Position numbers and translations under genes: made by a program. The notes beneath the pieces are model-generated. The model was not told the DNA's origin, made no database searches, and saw only the letters and a program-made list of their open reading frames with translations. Below, one piece after another: positions 17,159 through 25,918 of a stretch of DNA of 64,000 bases; positions within the stretch are counted from its first letter, which is position 1; each line of letters opens with the position of its first letter. The DNA lies in the NCBI GenBank assembly GCA_017471765.1, contig JAFURT010000023.1, positions 33,765-97,764 of the forward strand. Reading direction: 5' to 3'. The stretch is from Clostridia bacterium. Lineage in GTDB: Bacteria > Bacillota > Clostridia > Oscillospirales > Acutalibacteraceae.

Positions 17159-17226
17159 CATCACTCCTTAACGCTAACCCGGCAGACAGGCGCACTTACC
17201 CCCATCAGCATTCATTGCACTAACAT

Positions 17227-17255
17227 AGTATACTTGACTTTTTTTCACTTGTCAA
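17227..17255 (-). promoter_or_regulatory. promoter of the sigma factor gene
   Basis: On the minus strand, consensus TTGACA (17255-17250) and TATACT (17232-17227) are 17 bases apart, about 69 bases upstream of the start. The remaining ~170 bases up to the glycyl-tRNA synthetase promoter are AT-rich and show no gene. Confidence 0.8.
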
Positions 17256-17402
17256 CACCTAATTTTACGCAAACACAAAAATTGTGAAATTGGTGAATAA
17301 AAGTTTGTCGTTTTTAAACAATTTAACGAAGTATTTGTCGCCGAAGAGGACTTGCTCCATAGGAGAAAAAGGATATTCTTCCCTTACAAAAGCGGAATAT
17401 GG

Positions 17403-17431
17403 TTGACTTTTTTGTTATTTCATATTAAAAT
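17403..17431 (+). promoter_or_regulatory. promoter of glyS
   Basis: TTGACT (17403-17408) and TAAAAT (17426-17431) with a 17-base spacer. No T-box core is present in this short leader. Confidence 0.7.
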
Positions 17432-17463
17432 AGGAAAATGAGTTATTTGTAGGAGGCATTGCC

Positions 17464-18885
17464 ATGAAAAACACCGAAAAAACAATGGAAAAAATCGTAG
17501 CCCTGTGCAAGGGCCGCGGCTATATCTTCCCCGGCTCGGAGATCTACGGCGGTCTGGCCAACACTTGGGATTACGGCCCGTTGGGTGTGGAGCTGAAGAA
17601 CAACGTCAAGCGTGCGTGGTGGAAGAAGTTCGTGCAGGAGAACCCCTATAACGTGGGCCTGGACGCCGCTATTCTGATGAATCCCCAGACCTGGGTGGCC
17701 TCCGGTCACCTGGCCGGCTTCTCCGATCCGCTGATGGACTGCAAGGAGTGCAAGGAGCGCTTCCGTGCGGACAAGCTGATTGAGGATTGGTGCGCCGAGA
17801 CCGGCTACGAGCTCCCCAAGCCCATCGACGCTTTCTCCCAGCAGGAGATGAAGGATTTTGTGGAGGAGCACAACATCCCCTGTCCCACCTGCGGCAAGCA
17901 TAACTTTACCGACATCCGTCAGTTTAACCTGATGTTCAAGACCTTCCAGGGTGTTACCGAGGACGCCAAGAACACCGTGTACCTGCGTCCCGAGACAGCC
18001 CAGGGTATCTTCACCAACTTTGTGAATGTCCAGCGCACCACTCGGCGTAAGCTGCCCTTCGGTATCGGTCAGATCGGTAAGTCCTTCCGTAACGAGATCA
18101 CCCCCGGCAACTTCATTTTCCGTGTCCGTGAGTTCGAGCAGATGGAGCTGGAATTCTTCTGCAAGCCCGGCACTGACCTGGAGTGGTTCAGCTACTGGCG
18201 TGAGTTCTGCCACAACTGGCTGTTGGCCATCGGTCTGAAGGAGGAGAACATCCGCCTGCGTGACCACGATCCCGAGGAGCTGTGCTTCTATTCCAAGGCG
18301 ACCACTGACTTCGAGTTCCTGTTCCCCTTCGGCTGGGGCGAATTGTGGGGCGTGGCGGACCGTACCGACTACGACCTGACCCAGCATCAGAACACCTCGG
18401 GTAAGGATCTGACCTATTTCGATCAGGAGACCGGTGAGCACATCATCCCCTACGTGGTGGAGCCCTCTCTGGGTGTGGAGCGCACCGTGCTGTCTGTGCT
18501 GTGCGACGCCTATGACGAAGAGGTTGTGGATGCCGAGAAGAACGATGTCCGCACCGTCCTGCGCCTGCATCCGGCCTTGGCCCCCTTCAAGTGTGCTGTT
18601 CTGCCCCTGTCCAAGAAGCTGGGCGACAAGGCGCTGGAGATTCAGGCCGAGCTGTCCAAGTACTTTATGGTGGACTACGACGACGCCGGCTCCATCGGTA
18701 AGCGGTATCGCCGTGAGGACGAGATTGGTACTCCTTACTGCATCACCGTGGACTTCCAGACCATCGGCGATGAGAACACCCCTGCGGATAACTGTGTCAC
18801 CGTCCGTGACCGTGACACCATGGAGCAGGTGCGTATGCCCATCAGCGAGCTGAAGGCGTATCTGGAAGAGAAGATCGCATTCTGA
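17464..18885 (+). CDS. glyS: glycyl-tRNA synthetase, single-chain class II
   Basis: This 473-residue alpha2-type class II synthetase attaches glycine to tRNA-Gly. Visible are the N-terminal [13 protein letters not shown], motif 2 around [21 protein letters not shown] (cited in part), and motif 3 in [15 protein letters not shown], followed by the anticodon-binding domain to the end. The length fits the single-polypeptide bacterial/archaeal-type enzyme rather than separate glyQ and glyS. AGGAGG precedes the ATG. Confidence 0.95.
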   Translation: MKNTEKTMEKIVALCKGRGYIFPGSEIYGGLANTWDYGPLGVELKNNVKRAWWKKFVQENPYNVGLDAAILMNPQTWVASGHLAGFSDPLMDCKECKERFRADKLIEDWCAETGYELPKPIDAFSQQEMKDFVEEHNIPCPTCGKHNFTDIRQFNLMFKTFQGVTEDAKNTVYLRPETAQGIFTNFVNVQRTTRRKLPFGIGQIGKSFRNEITPGNFIFRVREFEQMELEFFCKPGTDLEWFSYWREFCHNWLLAIGLKEENIRLRDHDPEELCFYSKATTDFEFLFPFGWGELWGVADRTDYDLTQHQNTSGKDLTYFDQETGEHIIPYVVEPSLGVERTVLSVLCDAYDEEVVDAEKNDVRTVLRLHPALAPFKCAVLPLSKKLGDKALEIQAELSKYFMVDYDDAGSIGKRYRREDEIGTPYCITVDFQTIGDENTPADNCVTVRDRDTMEQVRMPISELKAYLEEKIAF

Positions 18886-18896
18886 TAACACATTCA

Positions 18897-18925
18897 CACG
18901 GGACGGTCAGTTTGACCGTCCCGTG
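18897..18925 (+). terminator. hairpin after glyS
   Basis: A 13-base-pair perfect hairpin (CACGGGACGGTCA) with a three-base loop, 12 bases after the stop. It lacks a clear T run, so termination may be partial and the next small gene may be co-transcribed. Confidence 0.65.
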
Positions 18926-18944
18926 TTGCTAGGATGGTGACCGT

Positions 18945-19283
18945 ATGAAAAGGATTCCTCTGGGAAACGAGCGGATAAAAAGCCGTTTGTTTCGCTGCAG
19001 TATGGTTTTGGCTGTGTTGATGCTGTGCTTTCTCTTGAGCGTTTTGATATGGCCGCCGTTAGTGATTGGTTCTTTTCTAATGATTTTGGCGGAAGGAATA
19101 TTGCATCTTTTTGCAGTGCATAAGGGATGGGATGAATTTTACGCATTCTATCCGGGAGGTATGACGGATTCTTTTCGCGTTCGGCACTGGCAAACCATTC
19201 TGTCAGGTTGGCTTTTCTTGTGCGTCGGTGTGGGAGGTTCTGTTTATTTTCTGTTGCTTTTCATAGAAGTAATCCCTATATAG
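18945..19283 (+). CDS. small membrane protein, unknown
   Basis: A 112-residue protein with a basic start, two adjacent hydrophobic segments (~18-55, separated by PP) and a third at the C-terminus (~88-108). No family recognised. Base composition is less GC-rich than its neighbours, which may indicate acquired DNA. It follows the glyS hairpin; AGGATGG lies upstream of the ATG. Confidence 0.55.
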   Translation: MKRIPLGNERIKSRLFRCSMVLAVLMLCFLLSVLIWPPLVIGSFLMILAEGILHLFAVHKGWDEFYAFYPGGMTDSFRVRHWQTILSGWLFLCVGVGGSVYFLLLFIEVIPI

Positions 19284-19290
19284 TTCTTTC

Positions 19291-19321
19291 GTTAGCCTTC
19301 CCCCCAAGGGGAAGCCTTATG
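19291..19321. repeat. short intergenic hairpin repeat
   Basis: GCCTTCCCC...GGGGAAG palindrome followed by CCTTATGGCAAATTAGG, resembling one end of the repeat at 7769-7880. Probably a fragment of the same repeat class. Confidence 0.5.
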
Positions 19322-19342
19322 GCAAATTAGGAGTGATATAAT

Positions 19343-20245
19343 ATGGCGAAAACCAAATCTTCTGCCGCCCTGGGCGGCTTGCTGGTGGTGCTGGCGGGCA
19401 TGCTGTGGGGCACCACGGGGCTGTTCATTGATAAGCTGAACGCGGCAGGGCTGTCCTCGATGCAGATCTGCGAACTGCGTGCCGGCATTACGGCGCTGGT
19501 GATGCTGTTGATGACGTTGTGCGTCAAGCCGGCGCTGCTGCGTATCCGCTTCCGGGATATGTGGATCTTCCTGGGTAGCGGCGTGGGGAGCATTTTGTTT
19601 TTTAATTACTGCTACTTCAACGCCATACAGGAGTCGGGCATGGCGGTGGCGGCCACGTTGCTGTATACTTCTCCGGTGTTTGTGATGCTGCTCAGTCTGC
19701 CTCTGTTCGGAGAAAGAATAACCGGCCGTAAGGTGGTATCCCTTATCATGACGGTGGCCGGCTGTGTGCTGGTCAGCGGATTGGTGACGGCAGGGGCCTC
19801 CTTTACGAAGTGGGGGCTTCTCTACGGCATCGGGGCCGGTTTTGGGTATGCGCTGTACAGCATCTTCACCCGGTTTGCCATCCGCCGGGGCTATGAGAGC
19901 ATGACCATCACCACCTACACCTTTCTGGTGGCGGCGGTGGGGGGCCTGTTCCTGACGGATTTCCGGCAGATTGCCTCCGCTACGGTGGCCGGTGGGGCTG
20001 ACCTGTGGCTGTTGCTGGTGGGGTATACGGTGGTCACCACCGTAGCCCCCTATCTGCTGTATACCAACGGTCTGCGGCACATCGAGAACTCCAAGGCCGC
20101 TGTCATGGCGGCGGTGGAGCCTGCCTGTGCCACTCTGTTGCAGATCGTGGTGCTACGGGTATTCCCCGGCCCGGTGGCGATGGTGGGCATCCTGCTGGTG
20201 CTGGTGGCCATTGTGGTGCTGAATACCGGTAACAAGCGGCGGTGA
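19343..20245 (+). CDS. DMT-superfamily (EamA) transporter
   Basis: A 300-residue membrane protein with about ten hydrophobic segments and two EamA halves; GLLVVLAGMLWGTTGLFIDKL (cited in part) is the typical first helix and VEPACATLLQIVVL is the second-half signature. Members export or import amino acids, nucleosides or other metabolites; the substrate is not predictable. AGGAG lies nine bases before the ATG. A RAYT pseudogene begins three bases after its stop. Confidence 0.88.
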   Translation: MAKTKSSAALGGLLVVLAGMLWGTTGLFIDKLNAAGLSSMQICELRAGITALVMLLMTLCVKPALLRIRFRDMWIFLGSGVGSILFFNYCYFNAIQESGMAVAATLLYTSPVFVMLLSLPLFGERITGRKVVSLIMTVAGCVLVSGLVTAGASFTKWGLLYGIGAGFGYALYSIFTRFAIRRGYESMTITTYTFLVAAVGGLFLTDFRQIASATVAGGADLWLLLVGYTVVTTVAPYLLYTNGLRHIENSKAAVMAAVEPACATLLQIVVLRVFPGPVAMVGILLVLVAIVVLNTGNKRR

Positions 20246-20248
20246 GGG

Positions 20249-20755
20249 ATGGAACGGCCAAAACGAAAATCCCCTCGTTTGTGCGGGTATGATTACAGCA
20301 CCTCCGGTGCCTATTTTGTGACGGTATGCACTTGTGAGAAACGGAAGATTCTGTGCGATATCGTAGGGGGGCGGTGGTCTCGACACCCCGCAGATGGTTT
20401 TGTCTGAAGTCGGCGATATAGCCGAGCAGGAACTTTTGCGGATAGAAAACCATTATGAAAACATACCCGTGGACAAATAGGTGATTATGCCGAATCACAT
20501 TCACTTATTGATTCGGATAACGGAACGGATAAATCCGTTCCCTACGAAGCGGTACGATATTCCCAATGTCATCGGAAAATATAAGGCGGCTGTAACTCGC
20601 CGTGTAGGGAATGCATTTATGCATTCCGTCAAGTTGCGGCAGACCTCCTTCCACGACCACATTATCCGGGATGAGGCGGATTATCGGCGAATCTGGACGT
20701 ACATAGATACAAATCCGGCAAATGGGAGCAGGATTGCTTCTATATGGCGGAATAA
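20249..20755 (+). pseudogene. decayed RAYT transposase
   Basis: The frame opens with MERPKRKSPRLCGYDYS, matching the intact copy at 8573-9049. It shifts frame near 20360-20400, meets a TAG at about 20478-20480 where relatives have Tyr (DK-stop-VIMPNHIHLL), and shifts frame again near 20720, after which the expected end KWEQDCFYMAE-stop is found at 20720-20755. Two frameshifts and one nonsense codon make it non-functional. The HUH motif HIHLL is still readable. It explains the whole gap between the transporter and the next terminator. Confidence 0.85.
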
Positions 20756-20763
20756 CCGGATAA

Positions 20764-20806
20764 ACAACAAGCCAGCCTCCCGACAGGGAGGCTGGCTTGT
20801 TGTTGC
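20764..20806. terminator. strong bidirectional terminator
   Basis: Long hairpin ACAACAAGCCAGCCTCCC...GGGAGGCTGGCTTGTTGT. It lies beside the stop of the minus-strand lipoprotein gene and after the transporter/RAYT unit. Confidence 0.88.
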
Positions 20807-20811
20807 GTTAT

Positions 20812-21960
20812 TTACATGACCGCCTGCATATTAACGGCGCGGAGACGGATTTCCTCTACCTCCTCCGGCACACCGTCCGGGTAATAGTGCAGGGCCCAGA
20901 CATACTGCCAGAGGTACTTTTGGCCGGCAACACTGGTGTAGGATTCAGAGGTCTTGTTGCCGTACTCATCATAGGTGAAGGTGCGTGCTTCGCCGTTATT
21001 ATAGGTCAGCGACAGCCGGTTTCCCTTCTCGTCATAGGTATAGGTGACGAAATACTCGCCGCCGGTGGTGTGGGTGGTGTGCTCGGTTAGCACGTTGCCG
21101 TCCTCATCATAGGTGTACTCGATGATGGAGCCGCCCGACTGGGTCTCCATCGTCAGCCTTCCGGCCTCGTCGTAGGTGTAGGTGAAATCGCCGTGGGACA
21201 GCAGATTTCCGGCCCCGTCGTAGGTATACAGCGTCTCATAGCTGCCACCGGTGAAATCCGAGCCGGTCTCCTGGGAGGGTTTGCCGTCGGCATTGTAGGT
21301 GAAGTGCCGTTCGTGCCAGGATTCGTCGGCATAGTCCACCCGTTCAAAGGTGGTGTTGCCCTTGTCATCGTACCGATAGGTGGTGAGGAAGGTGGTGCCG
21401 TCAGCGTCGGTCTGCTTGATAGAGGTACACCGGTTTTCGCTGTCATAGGTGTATCGGAAGGTGGTGACATGTCCATCCCGGTCTACCTTTTTTTCTGTGC
21501 GGTTGCCGGCCTCATCATAGGCGTAGGTGGTGGTGAAGGTCATGTCGGCGGCGGTCTCTTCCCGGATGGTCACCAGTTGGCCTTTTTCGTTATAGGTGTA
21601 GGCGGTGGTGAGGCTGGTATCGGCGAAAGCCTGCTTTTGTTCCAGCAGGTTTCCGTTTTTGTCGTAGGTGTAGGTGTAGCGGGAAACCGTGTTCTCTTCA
21701 AGCTGGGTAGCCGCTTCCGTGGGGACGAACACCAGCTTTTCCAGCGTCTCGGCGGCATCCAGGTTGTCGCAAACTGCCACATAAGCAGACAGATTTGTGT
21801 AAGCTGTGAGATAGTCCCCCTGCTCCAGGGCGGCTATGCCCTTATCGTAATACACCTCATACTCGTCGAATATGTCGTCAAGCGATGTGTCGCAGGCGGT
21901 GGTGCATAGCAGGAGCACGCACACACATAGCATAGCAACAATTCGTTTCATTTCAAGCAT
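20812..21960 (-). CDS. lipoprotein with YD repeats
   Basis: A 382-residue protein with a lipoprotein signal (lipobox LCTTAC, Cys ~23). A TPR-like helical stretch (~30-75) is followed by about eleven YD repeats of the form YTYDxxGN(L) through to ~340. YD repeats are known from RHS/tc toxins and wall-associated proteins, where they form shells or bind carbohydrate. Here there is no RHS core cap or toxin tip, so a cell-surface binding role is more likely than a toxin. The family is typical of gut Firmicutes. Monocistronic with its own promoter. Confidence 0.8.
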   Translation of the reverse strand: MLEMKRIVAMLCVCVLLLCTTACDTSLDDIFDEYEVYYDKGIAALEQGDYLTAYTNLSAYVAVCDNLDAAETLEKLVFVPTEAATQLEENTVSRYTYTYDKNGNLLEQKQAFADTSLTTAYTYNEKGQLVTIREETAADMTFTTTYAYDEAGNRTEKKVDRDGHVTTFRYTYDSENRCTSIKQTDADGTTFLTTYRYDDKGNTTFERVDYADESWHERHFTYNADGKPSQETGSDFTGGSYETLYTYDGAGNLLSHGDFTYTYDEAGRLTMETQSGGSIIEYTYDEDGNVLTEHTTHTTGGEYFVTYTYDEKGNRLSLTYNNGEARTFTYDEYGNKTSESYTSVAGQKYLWQYVWALHYYPDGVPEEVEEIRLRAVNMQAVM

Positions 21961-22001
21961 CTCCTTTTCATTTGAGATAAGGAGCTGGACTCCTTACGCA
22001 C

Positions 22002-22030
22002 AGTGTACCACGTTCCGTATGGCGGTGCAA
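22002..22030 (-). promoter_or_regulatory. promoter of YD-repeat lipoprotein
   Basis: On the minus strand, TTGCAC (22030-22025) and TACACT (22007-22002) with a 17-base spacer. Confidence 0.6.
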
Positions 22031-22073
22031 GAGATATGACAACATTGTAACTATTTTTTAAGCAACGACAGCA

Positions 22074-22415
22074 TCAGGGCTTTTTTAACCAGTGGATATC
22101 CAGCGATTTGCCGGCTTTACGGGCATAGTTGATGGTAGAGAGGGTACCTCGGGAGACGCCATCCCACAGGGCGACCACCCGGTCGGCGTAGTCCACGATG
22201 GTTTCGTTGCGCTTGAGCGGAGCGGCGAAGCGGCCGTAGCGGCGGTAGTCCGGCAGAAATTCCGTCAGCTTTATTCCGTGGACGAGGGCGTAGTTTTTGG
22301 CACAGCTATCGATGCCTTTTGCACCGCCGGACACCAGCTCGGTGGTCTCCGGGGGCAGATAGGGAGACAGGTCATCCACACACAGACTACGGGAGCCAAT
22401 CACAGCAACTTTCAT
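22074..22415 (-). CDS. SLOG-family (DprA/YspA-like) nucleotide-binding protein
   Basis: A 113-residue Rossmann-type protein: the N-terminal MKVAVIGSR strand-turn, SGGAKGID, and KRNETIVDYADRVVALWDG. SLOG proteins bind nucleotides or nucleotide-derived signals. The start ATG 22415 has GGAGGA upstream; the longer frame's extra seven residues include this SD. Divergent from a small RHH regulator 114 bases away, which may control it. Confidence 0.8.
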   Translation of the reverse strand: MKVAVIGSRSLCVDDLSPYLPPETTELVSGGAKGIDSCAKNYALVHGIKLTEFLPDYRRYGRFAAPLKRNETIVDYADRVVALWDGVSRGTLSTINYARKAGKSLDIHWLKKP

Positions 22416-22528
22416 AAAATCTTCCTCCATAAACATAAAATAGGCACAGAATGTGTTTACTTAACCCATTATAACACAAACTAAATCTAAAATAAACATA
22501 AAATATAGTTTATTTGGAGGCGGATTGC

Positions 22529-22699
22529 GTGGCGGTTAAAAGTTTATCTATTCGTATCGAGGAAGATATGTTACACAAATTGCACGTGGTGGCGGATTAT
22601 GACGGCCGCAGTGCTAACAGCCAAATCCTCATTCTCATCCGGGATTGCATCGAGGAATACGAGAAAAAGAACGGCAAAATCGAATTGGGAAAGAAATAA
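22529..22699 (+). CDS. small ribbon-helix-helix DNA-binding protein
   Basis: A 56-residue Arc/CopG-like protein: the VKSLSIRIEEDMLHKL strand, then the RSANSQILILIRDCIEEYEKK helices. Start GTG 22529 is chosen because GGAGG lies eight bases before it; the upstream TTG overlaps this site. No toxin partner follows (a terminator does), so it is more likely a regulator, perhaps of itself or of the divergent SLOG gene through the AT-rich region between them. Confidence 0.8.
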   Translation: MAVKSLSIRIEEDMLHKLHVVADYDGRSANSQILILIRDCIEEYEKKNGKIELGKK

Positions 22700-22701
22700 A
22701 T

Positions 22702-22730
22702 AAAACGCCGGGCGGCCGCCCGGCGTTTTA
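22702..22730. terminator. bidirectional terminator
   Basis: Perfect palindrome AAAACGCCGGGCGG/CCGCCCGGCGTTTT between the convergent RHH gene and folD. Confidence 0.92.
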
Positions 22731-22732
22731 TT

Positions 22733-23587
22733 TTACACGAATCCGTTCTGCTGTTTTGCCGCTGTGAGGGTGTTTTTCAGCAGCAGGGCGATGGTCATGG
22801 GGCCAACGCCGCCGGGGACAGGGGTGATCGCACCGGCTACCGGCTCCACGGCGTCGAAGTCTACGTCGCCGCACAATTTGCCGTTCTCATCCCGGTTGAT
22901 GCCTACGTCAATGACGGTGGCGCCCGGCTTCACCATATCGGCGGTGACGAACTTGGCCCGGCCGACGGCGGCCACCAGGATGTCCGCCTGGCGGCACACT
23001 TCTGCCAGATTCTTGGTGCGGGAGTGGCAGATGGTGACGGTGGCGTTTTCATGGAGCAGGAGCATGGCCATGGGCTTGCCCACGATGTTGCTCCGGCCGA
23101 TGACCACACACTGCTTGCCCTCTACCGGGATGTTGCTCCGGTGCAGTAGCTCCATCACACCGGCCGGCGTGCAGGGCAGGAAGCGGATGTCGCCAATCAT
23201 GATATGGCCCACATTCTCGGCGTGGAAGGCGTCCACGTCCTTTTCCGGCGAGATGGCGGCGATGACCGCCTCATCATCCAGATGCCGGGGCAGGGGGAGC
23301 TGGCACAGGATGCCGTGGATGTCGTTGCGGGCGTTGAGCTCCGCTACCACCGCCAGCAGCTCCTCCTGGGTGGTGGTTTCCGGCAAATCAATCTGCTCGG
23401 CGTGGATGCCCGCTTCCAGGCAGGCTTTTTGCTTGTTCCGCACATAGGTGCAGGAGGCCGGGTCGTTGCCTACCAGGATGACCGCCAGGCCGGGAGTGAC
23501 GCCTTTCGCCTTCAGCGTCTCCACCTCAGCGGCAATTTCGCCACGCAGGGCGGCGGCGATGGCTTTTCCGTCAATTTTCAGTGCCAT
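22733..23587 (-). CDS. folD: methylenetetrahydrofolate dehydrogenase/cyclohydrolase
   Basis: A 284-residue bifunctional enzyme interconverting methylene-, methenyl- and formyl-tetrahydrofolate in one-carbon metabolism. The catalytic tyrosine/lysine segment TYVRNKQKA, the NADP site [13 protein letters not shown] and the C-terminal [14 protein letters not shown] are all present, and the length is standard. Its start overlaps the end of lgt by 17 bases, so it is the last gene of a four-gene minus-strand run (ymfF-ymfH-lgt-folD). Confidence 0.96.
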   Translation of the reverse strand: MALKIDGKAIAAALRGEIAAEVETLKAKGVTPGLAVILVGNDPASCTYVRNKQKACLEAGIHAEQIDLPETTTQEELLAVVAELNARNDIHGILCQLPLPRHLDDEAVIAAISPEKDVDAFHAENVGHIMIGDIRFLPCTPAGVMELLHRSNIPVEGKQCVVIGRSNIVGKPMAMLLLHENATVTICHSRTKNLAEVCRQADILVAAVGRAKFVTADMVKPGATVIDVGINRDENGKLCGDVDFDAVEPVAGAITPVPGGVGPMTIALLLKNTLTAAKQQNGFV

Positions 23588-24617
23588 GTTCCGTTTCCTC
23601 CTTGTCGGTTACAATGGTCTGCTCCGGGACGGCTTCTTCTGTGTCGGCAGGTGCCGCCTCGGTTGCTTGCTCGGTTTCTTCCGCTAAATTTTCTGTATCT
23701 ACCGGTTTTTCCTGCTCCGGGGTGAGCAGAGTCAGTGTGCTGCCCAGCTCCTCTACGGTGGCCGGCAGGGACATAGCCCGGCGGCGGAACACGAAGAACA
23801 GGATGACGCCCAGCGCCACGGCCAGCACCGCTACCAGCTGGGAGGCACGCATGGTGCCGGCCATCAGGCTGTCGGTACGCAGGCTTTCGATCATGAATCG
23901 ACCAACGCCGTACCACACCAGGTAACCGCAGAAAATCTGTCCCTTGAACTTGTAGGCCTTCTTGGAGAGGATGTGCAACAGCACAAAGCCCAGAATACAC
24001 CACAGGGACTCGTACAGGAAGGTGGGGTGCACCGGTAATTCGGTGTCATAGCCCTTGCCGTTGATGCCGGAGGCGATGATATTGCCGGTCATGCCCCAGG
24101 GCAGGTCGGTATTGCCGCCGAAGGCCTCTTGGTTGAAGAAATTGCCCCAGCGGCCTACGGCCTGTCCGATGAGGAAGCCGAGTGAGGCGATATCGGCCAT
24201 GGAGAGAAAACTGACCTTGAACAGCCGGCTGAACAGCAGACCGAACACAAAGGCGAAGATGATGCCGCCGTAGATGCCGAGGCCGCCGTTCCATACCTCC
24301 AGAATGCTGAGAGGGTCAGCCAGATATTCGCTGACGTTGTCGCTGAAGAAAACATAGTACAGCCGGGCGCCCACAAAGGCCATCACGGTGGTCAGCAGGG
24401 CCGTGTCCAGCATTTTGTCGGCATTAAGGTCAAAATCTTTTGCTCGCTTAAGGCCGTACAGTACCGCCAGCAGAAAGCCGATGGCGATGAGCACACCGTA
24501 CCATTTGATGGAAAATTCGGTGCCAAAGAGGTTGAATTCGATGATGGTGCTGTCCAGAGAAAATTTCCAGCCCAGTTTCGGGAACTCGATGTAGCTGGAG
24601 AGCATGGTTGGGGACAT
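23571..24617 (-). CDS. lgt: prolipoprotein diacylglyceryl transferase
   Basis: A 348-residue membrane enzyme that adds diacylglycerol to the lipobox cysteine of prolipoproteins, the first step of lipoprotein maturation; several lipoproteins are encoded in this window. It has about seven hydrophobic segments and the Lgt signature [18 protein letters not shown], with the essential arginine. The last ~75 residues are an acidic Glu/Thr-rich tail beyond the normal ~270-residue core. An SD, AAAGGAAGAAG, lies before the ATG. Confidence 0.93.
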   Translation of the reverse strand: MSPTMLSSYIEFPKLGWKFSLDSTIIEFNLFGTEFSIKWYGVLIAIGFLLAVLYGLKRAKDFDLNADKMLDTALLTTVMAFVGARLYYVFFSDNVSEYLADPLSILEVWNGGLGIYGGIIFAFVFGLLFSRLFKVSFLSMADIASLGFLIGQAVGRWGNFFNQEAFGGNTDLPWGMTGNIIASGINGKGYDTELPVHPTFLYESLWCILGFVLLHILSKKAYKFKGQIFCGYLVWYGVGRFMIESLRTDSLMAGTMRASQLVAVLAVALGVILFFVFRRRAMSLPATVEELGSTLTLLTPEQEKPVDTENLAEETEQATEAAPADTEEAVPEQTIVTDKEETEHGTEN

Positions 24618-24658
24618 GGTGCTTCTTCCTTTCTATGTAAGGGGGTTGCCCCCCGTGA

Positions 24659-25918
24659 TTACATGGGACGGACCACCGACAGGGTACGGTTGTCCGGGCG
24701 TATGCGGGCACATAGCTGGCGGTGCAGTTCCTCCGCTGTCAGGGTGGACAGGGCGTCCAGCTCGCTGAGGGGTGGGACACCATCCAGCAGGTTGGCCAGC
24801 AAAACCTCGGCGCAGTCCTCGGGGCTGTCCAGATAGCGGATGAGGCGGCCGTAGGCACCACGGCGAGCGGCCTCGAAGGCCTCCGGGTCGATGCCCTCGG
24901 TCTGCAGACGGCGAATCTCCGCCTCGATGGCTTCGGCTACCTGCTCCGGGTGAACAGACTCACCGCCGAACAGCCACACGCCGTAGCCGGGGCCGCTGAA
25001 ATAGTCGGCGCCGAAGGAGGCGTTGATCAGCCCCTTCTCCATTAGCGTGGTGTACAGGGGGCTGGATTTGCCTACCAATAAATCGGGCAGAATACGGGCA
25101 ACAGCCAAAGCGGTGGGGGTGATGTCGCCCGCCGGCTCTTTAAAGCCCAGATAGAACAGGGGGGCGGCCACCGGCATGGTGTCTTCCACAAAGGCTTCGA
25201 CTACCGTGTCCGGCTCATTGAAGGCCGGTGGAGCGACGGTATAGGGGGCGGCCGGCTTGAGCAGCCGGTCACAGGCTTCCTGCACCTGTGCCGGGGTGAT
25301 ATGCCCGGCGACCACCAGCACCATATTATGCAGGTTGTAATATTGTTCATAGCAACGGTACAGCAGCTCCGGCGTGATGTGGGAGATGCTCTCCACCGTG
25401 CCGGCAATATCTATGCGTACCGGGTGGGTGTGGTACAGACCACGCAGAAGATTAAACAGCACCCGACGACCGGGATTGTCCTCACCCATGCGAATCTCCT
25501 GGCCGATGATGCCTTGCTCCTTTTGCACCGTTTCCGGGGTGAAGTAGGGGTGCTGGACGAAATCCAGCAAAATGTCCAGGGAGGGCAGGATGTTCTCGGT
25601 GGCGTGGAACAGGTAGGCGGTGCGGTCAAAGCTGGTGTAGGCGTTGGCTGAGGCGCCGGTGGCGGCAAATCGCTTGAAGGCATCCCCCTCCTCGCTCTCA
25701 AACAGCTTGTGTTCCAGGTAGTGAGCGATGCCGGCCGGCACCTCCTCGGTGCCACCGTCGGAGGTGGGCAGGAGGTTATGCACCGAGCCGTAGCGGGTGG
25801 CGAACAGGGCATATACCGAAGAGGCATTTTCCATGGGCCACACCATCACCGGCAGGCCGGAGGAATGGGTGAAGCTGTACAGGGTGTCTCCCAGCAGGGG
25901 GTGAACGATCGGCATCAT
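24659..25918 (-). CDS. ymfH: M16-family zinc peptidase, active partner
   Basis: A 419-residue pitrilysin/processing-peptidase-family protein. The inverted zinc motif HYLEH is followed by KLFESEEGDAF, and a downstream glutamate region (NPGRRVLFNLLRG) is present. In Bacillus this gene is paired with a catalytically silent homologue, as here. Substrates are unknown. The start overlaps the upstream gene's stop by four bases. Confidence 0.88.
   Translation of the reverse strand: MMPIVHPLLGDTLYSFTHSSGLPVMVWPMENASSVYALFATRYGSVHNLLPTSDGGTEEVPAGIAHYLEHKLFESEEGDAFKRFAATGASANAYTSFDRTAYLFHATENILPSLDILLDFVQHPYFTPETVQKEQGIIGQEIRMGEDNPGRRVLFNLLRGLYHTHPVRIDIAGTVESISHITPELLYRCYEQYYNLHNMVLVVAGHITPAQVQEACDRLLKPAAPYTVAPPAFNEPDTVVEAFVEDTMPVAAPLFYLGFKEPAGDITPTALAVARILPDLLVGKSSPLYTTLMEKGLINASFGADYFSGPGYGVWLFGGESVHPEQVAEAIEAEIRRLQTEGIDPEAFEAARRGAYGRLIRYLDSPEDCAEVLLANLLDGVPPLSELDALSTLTAEELHRQLCARIRPDNRTLSVVRPM

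Noticed and set aside
17264-17402. Possible T-box or glycine riboswitch before glyS
   Set aside because: No TGGN core, no stem I motifs and no terminator were found; only an AT-rich stretch and a promoter.
20812-21960. RHS-type contact-dependent toxin
   Set aside because: YD repeats are present but there is no RHS core cap, no toxin tip and no immunity gene; the lipobox fits a surface protein.
22529-22699. Toxin-antitoxin module with the RHH protein as antitoxin
   Set aside because: A terminator follows directly and the neighbouring genes are folD and a SLOG protein on the other strand; no toxin gene is adjacent.
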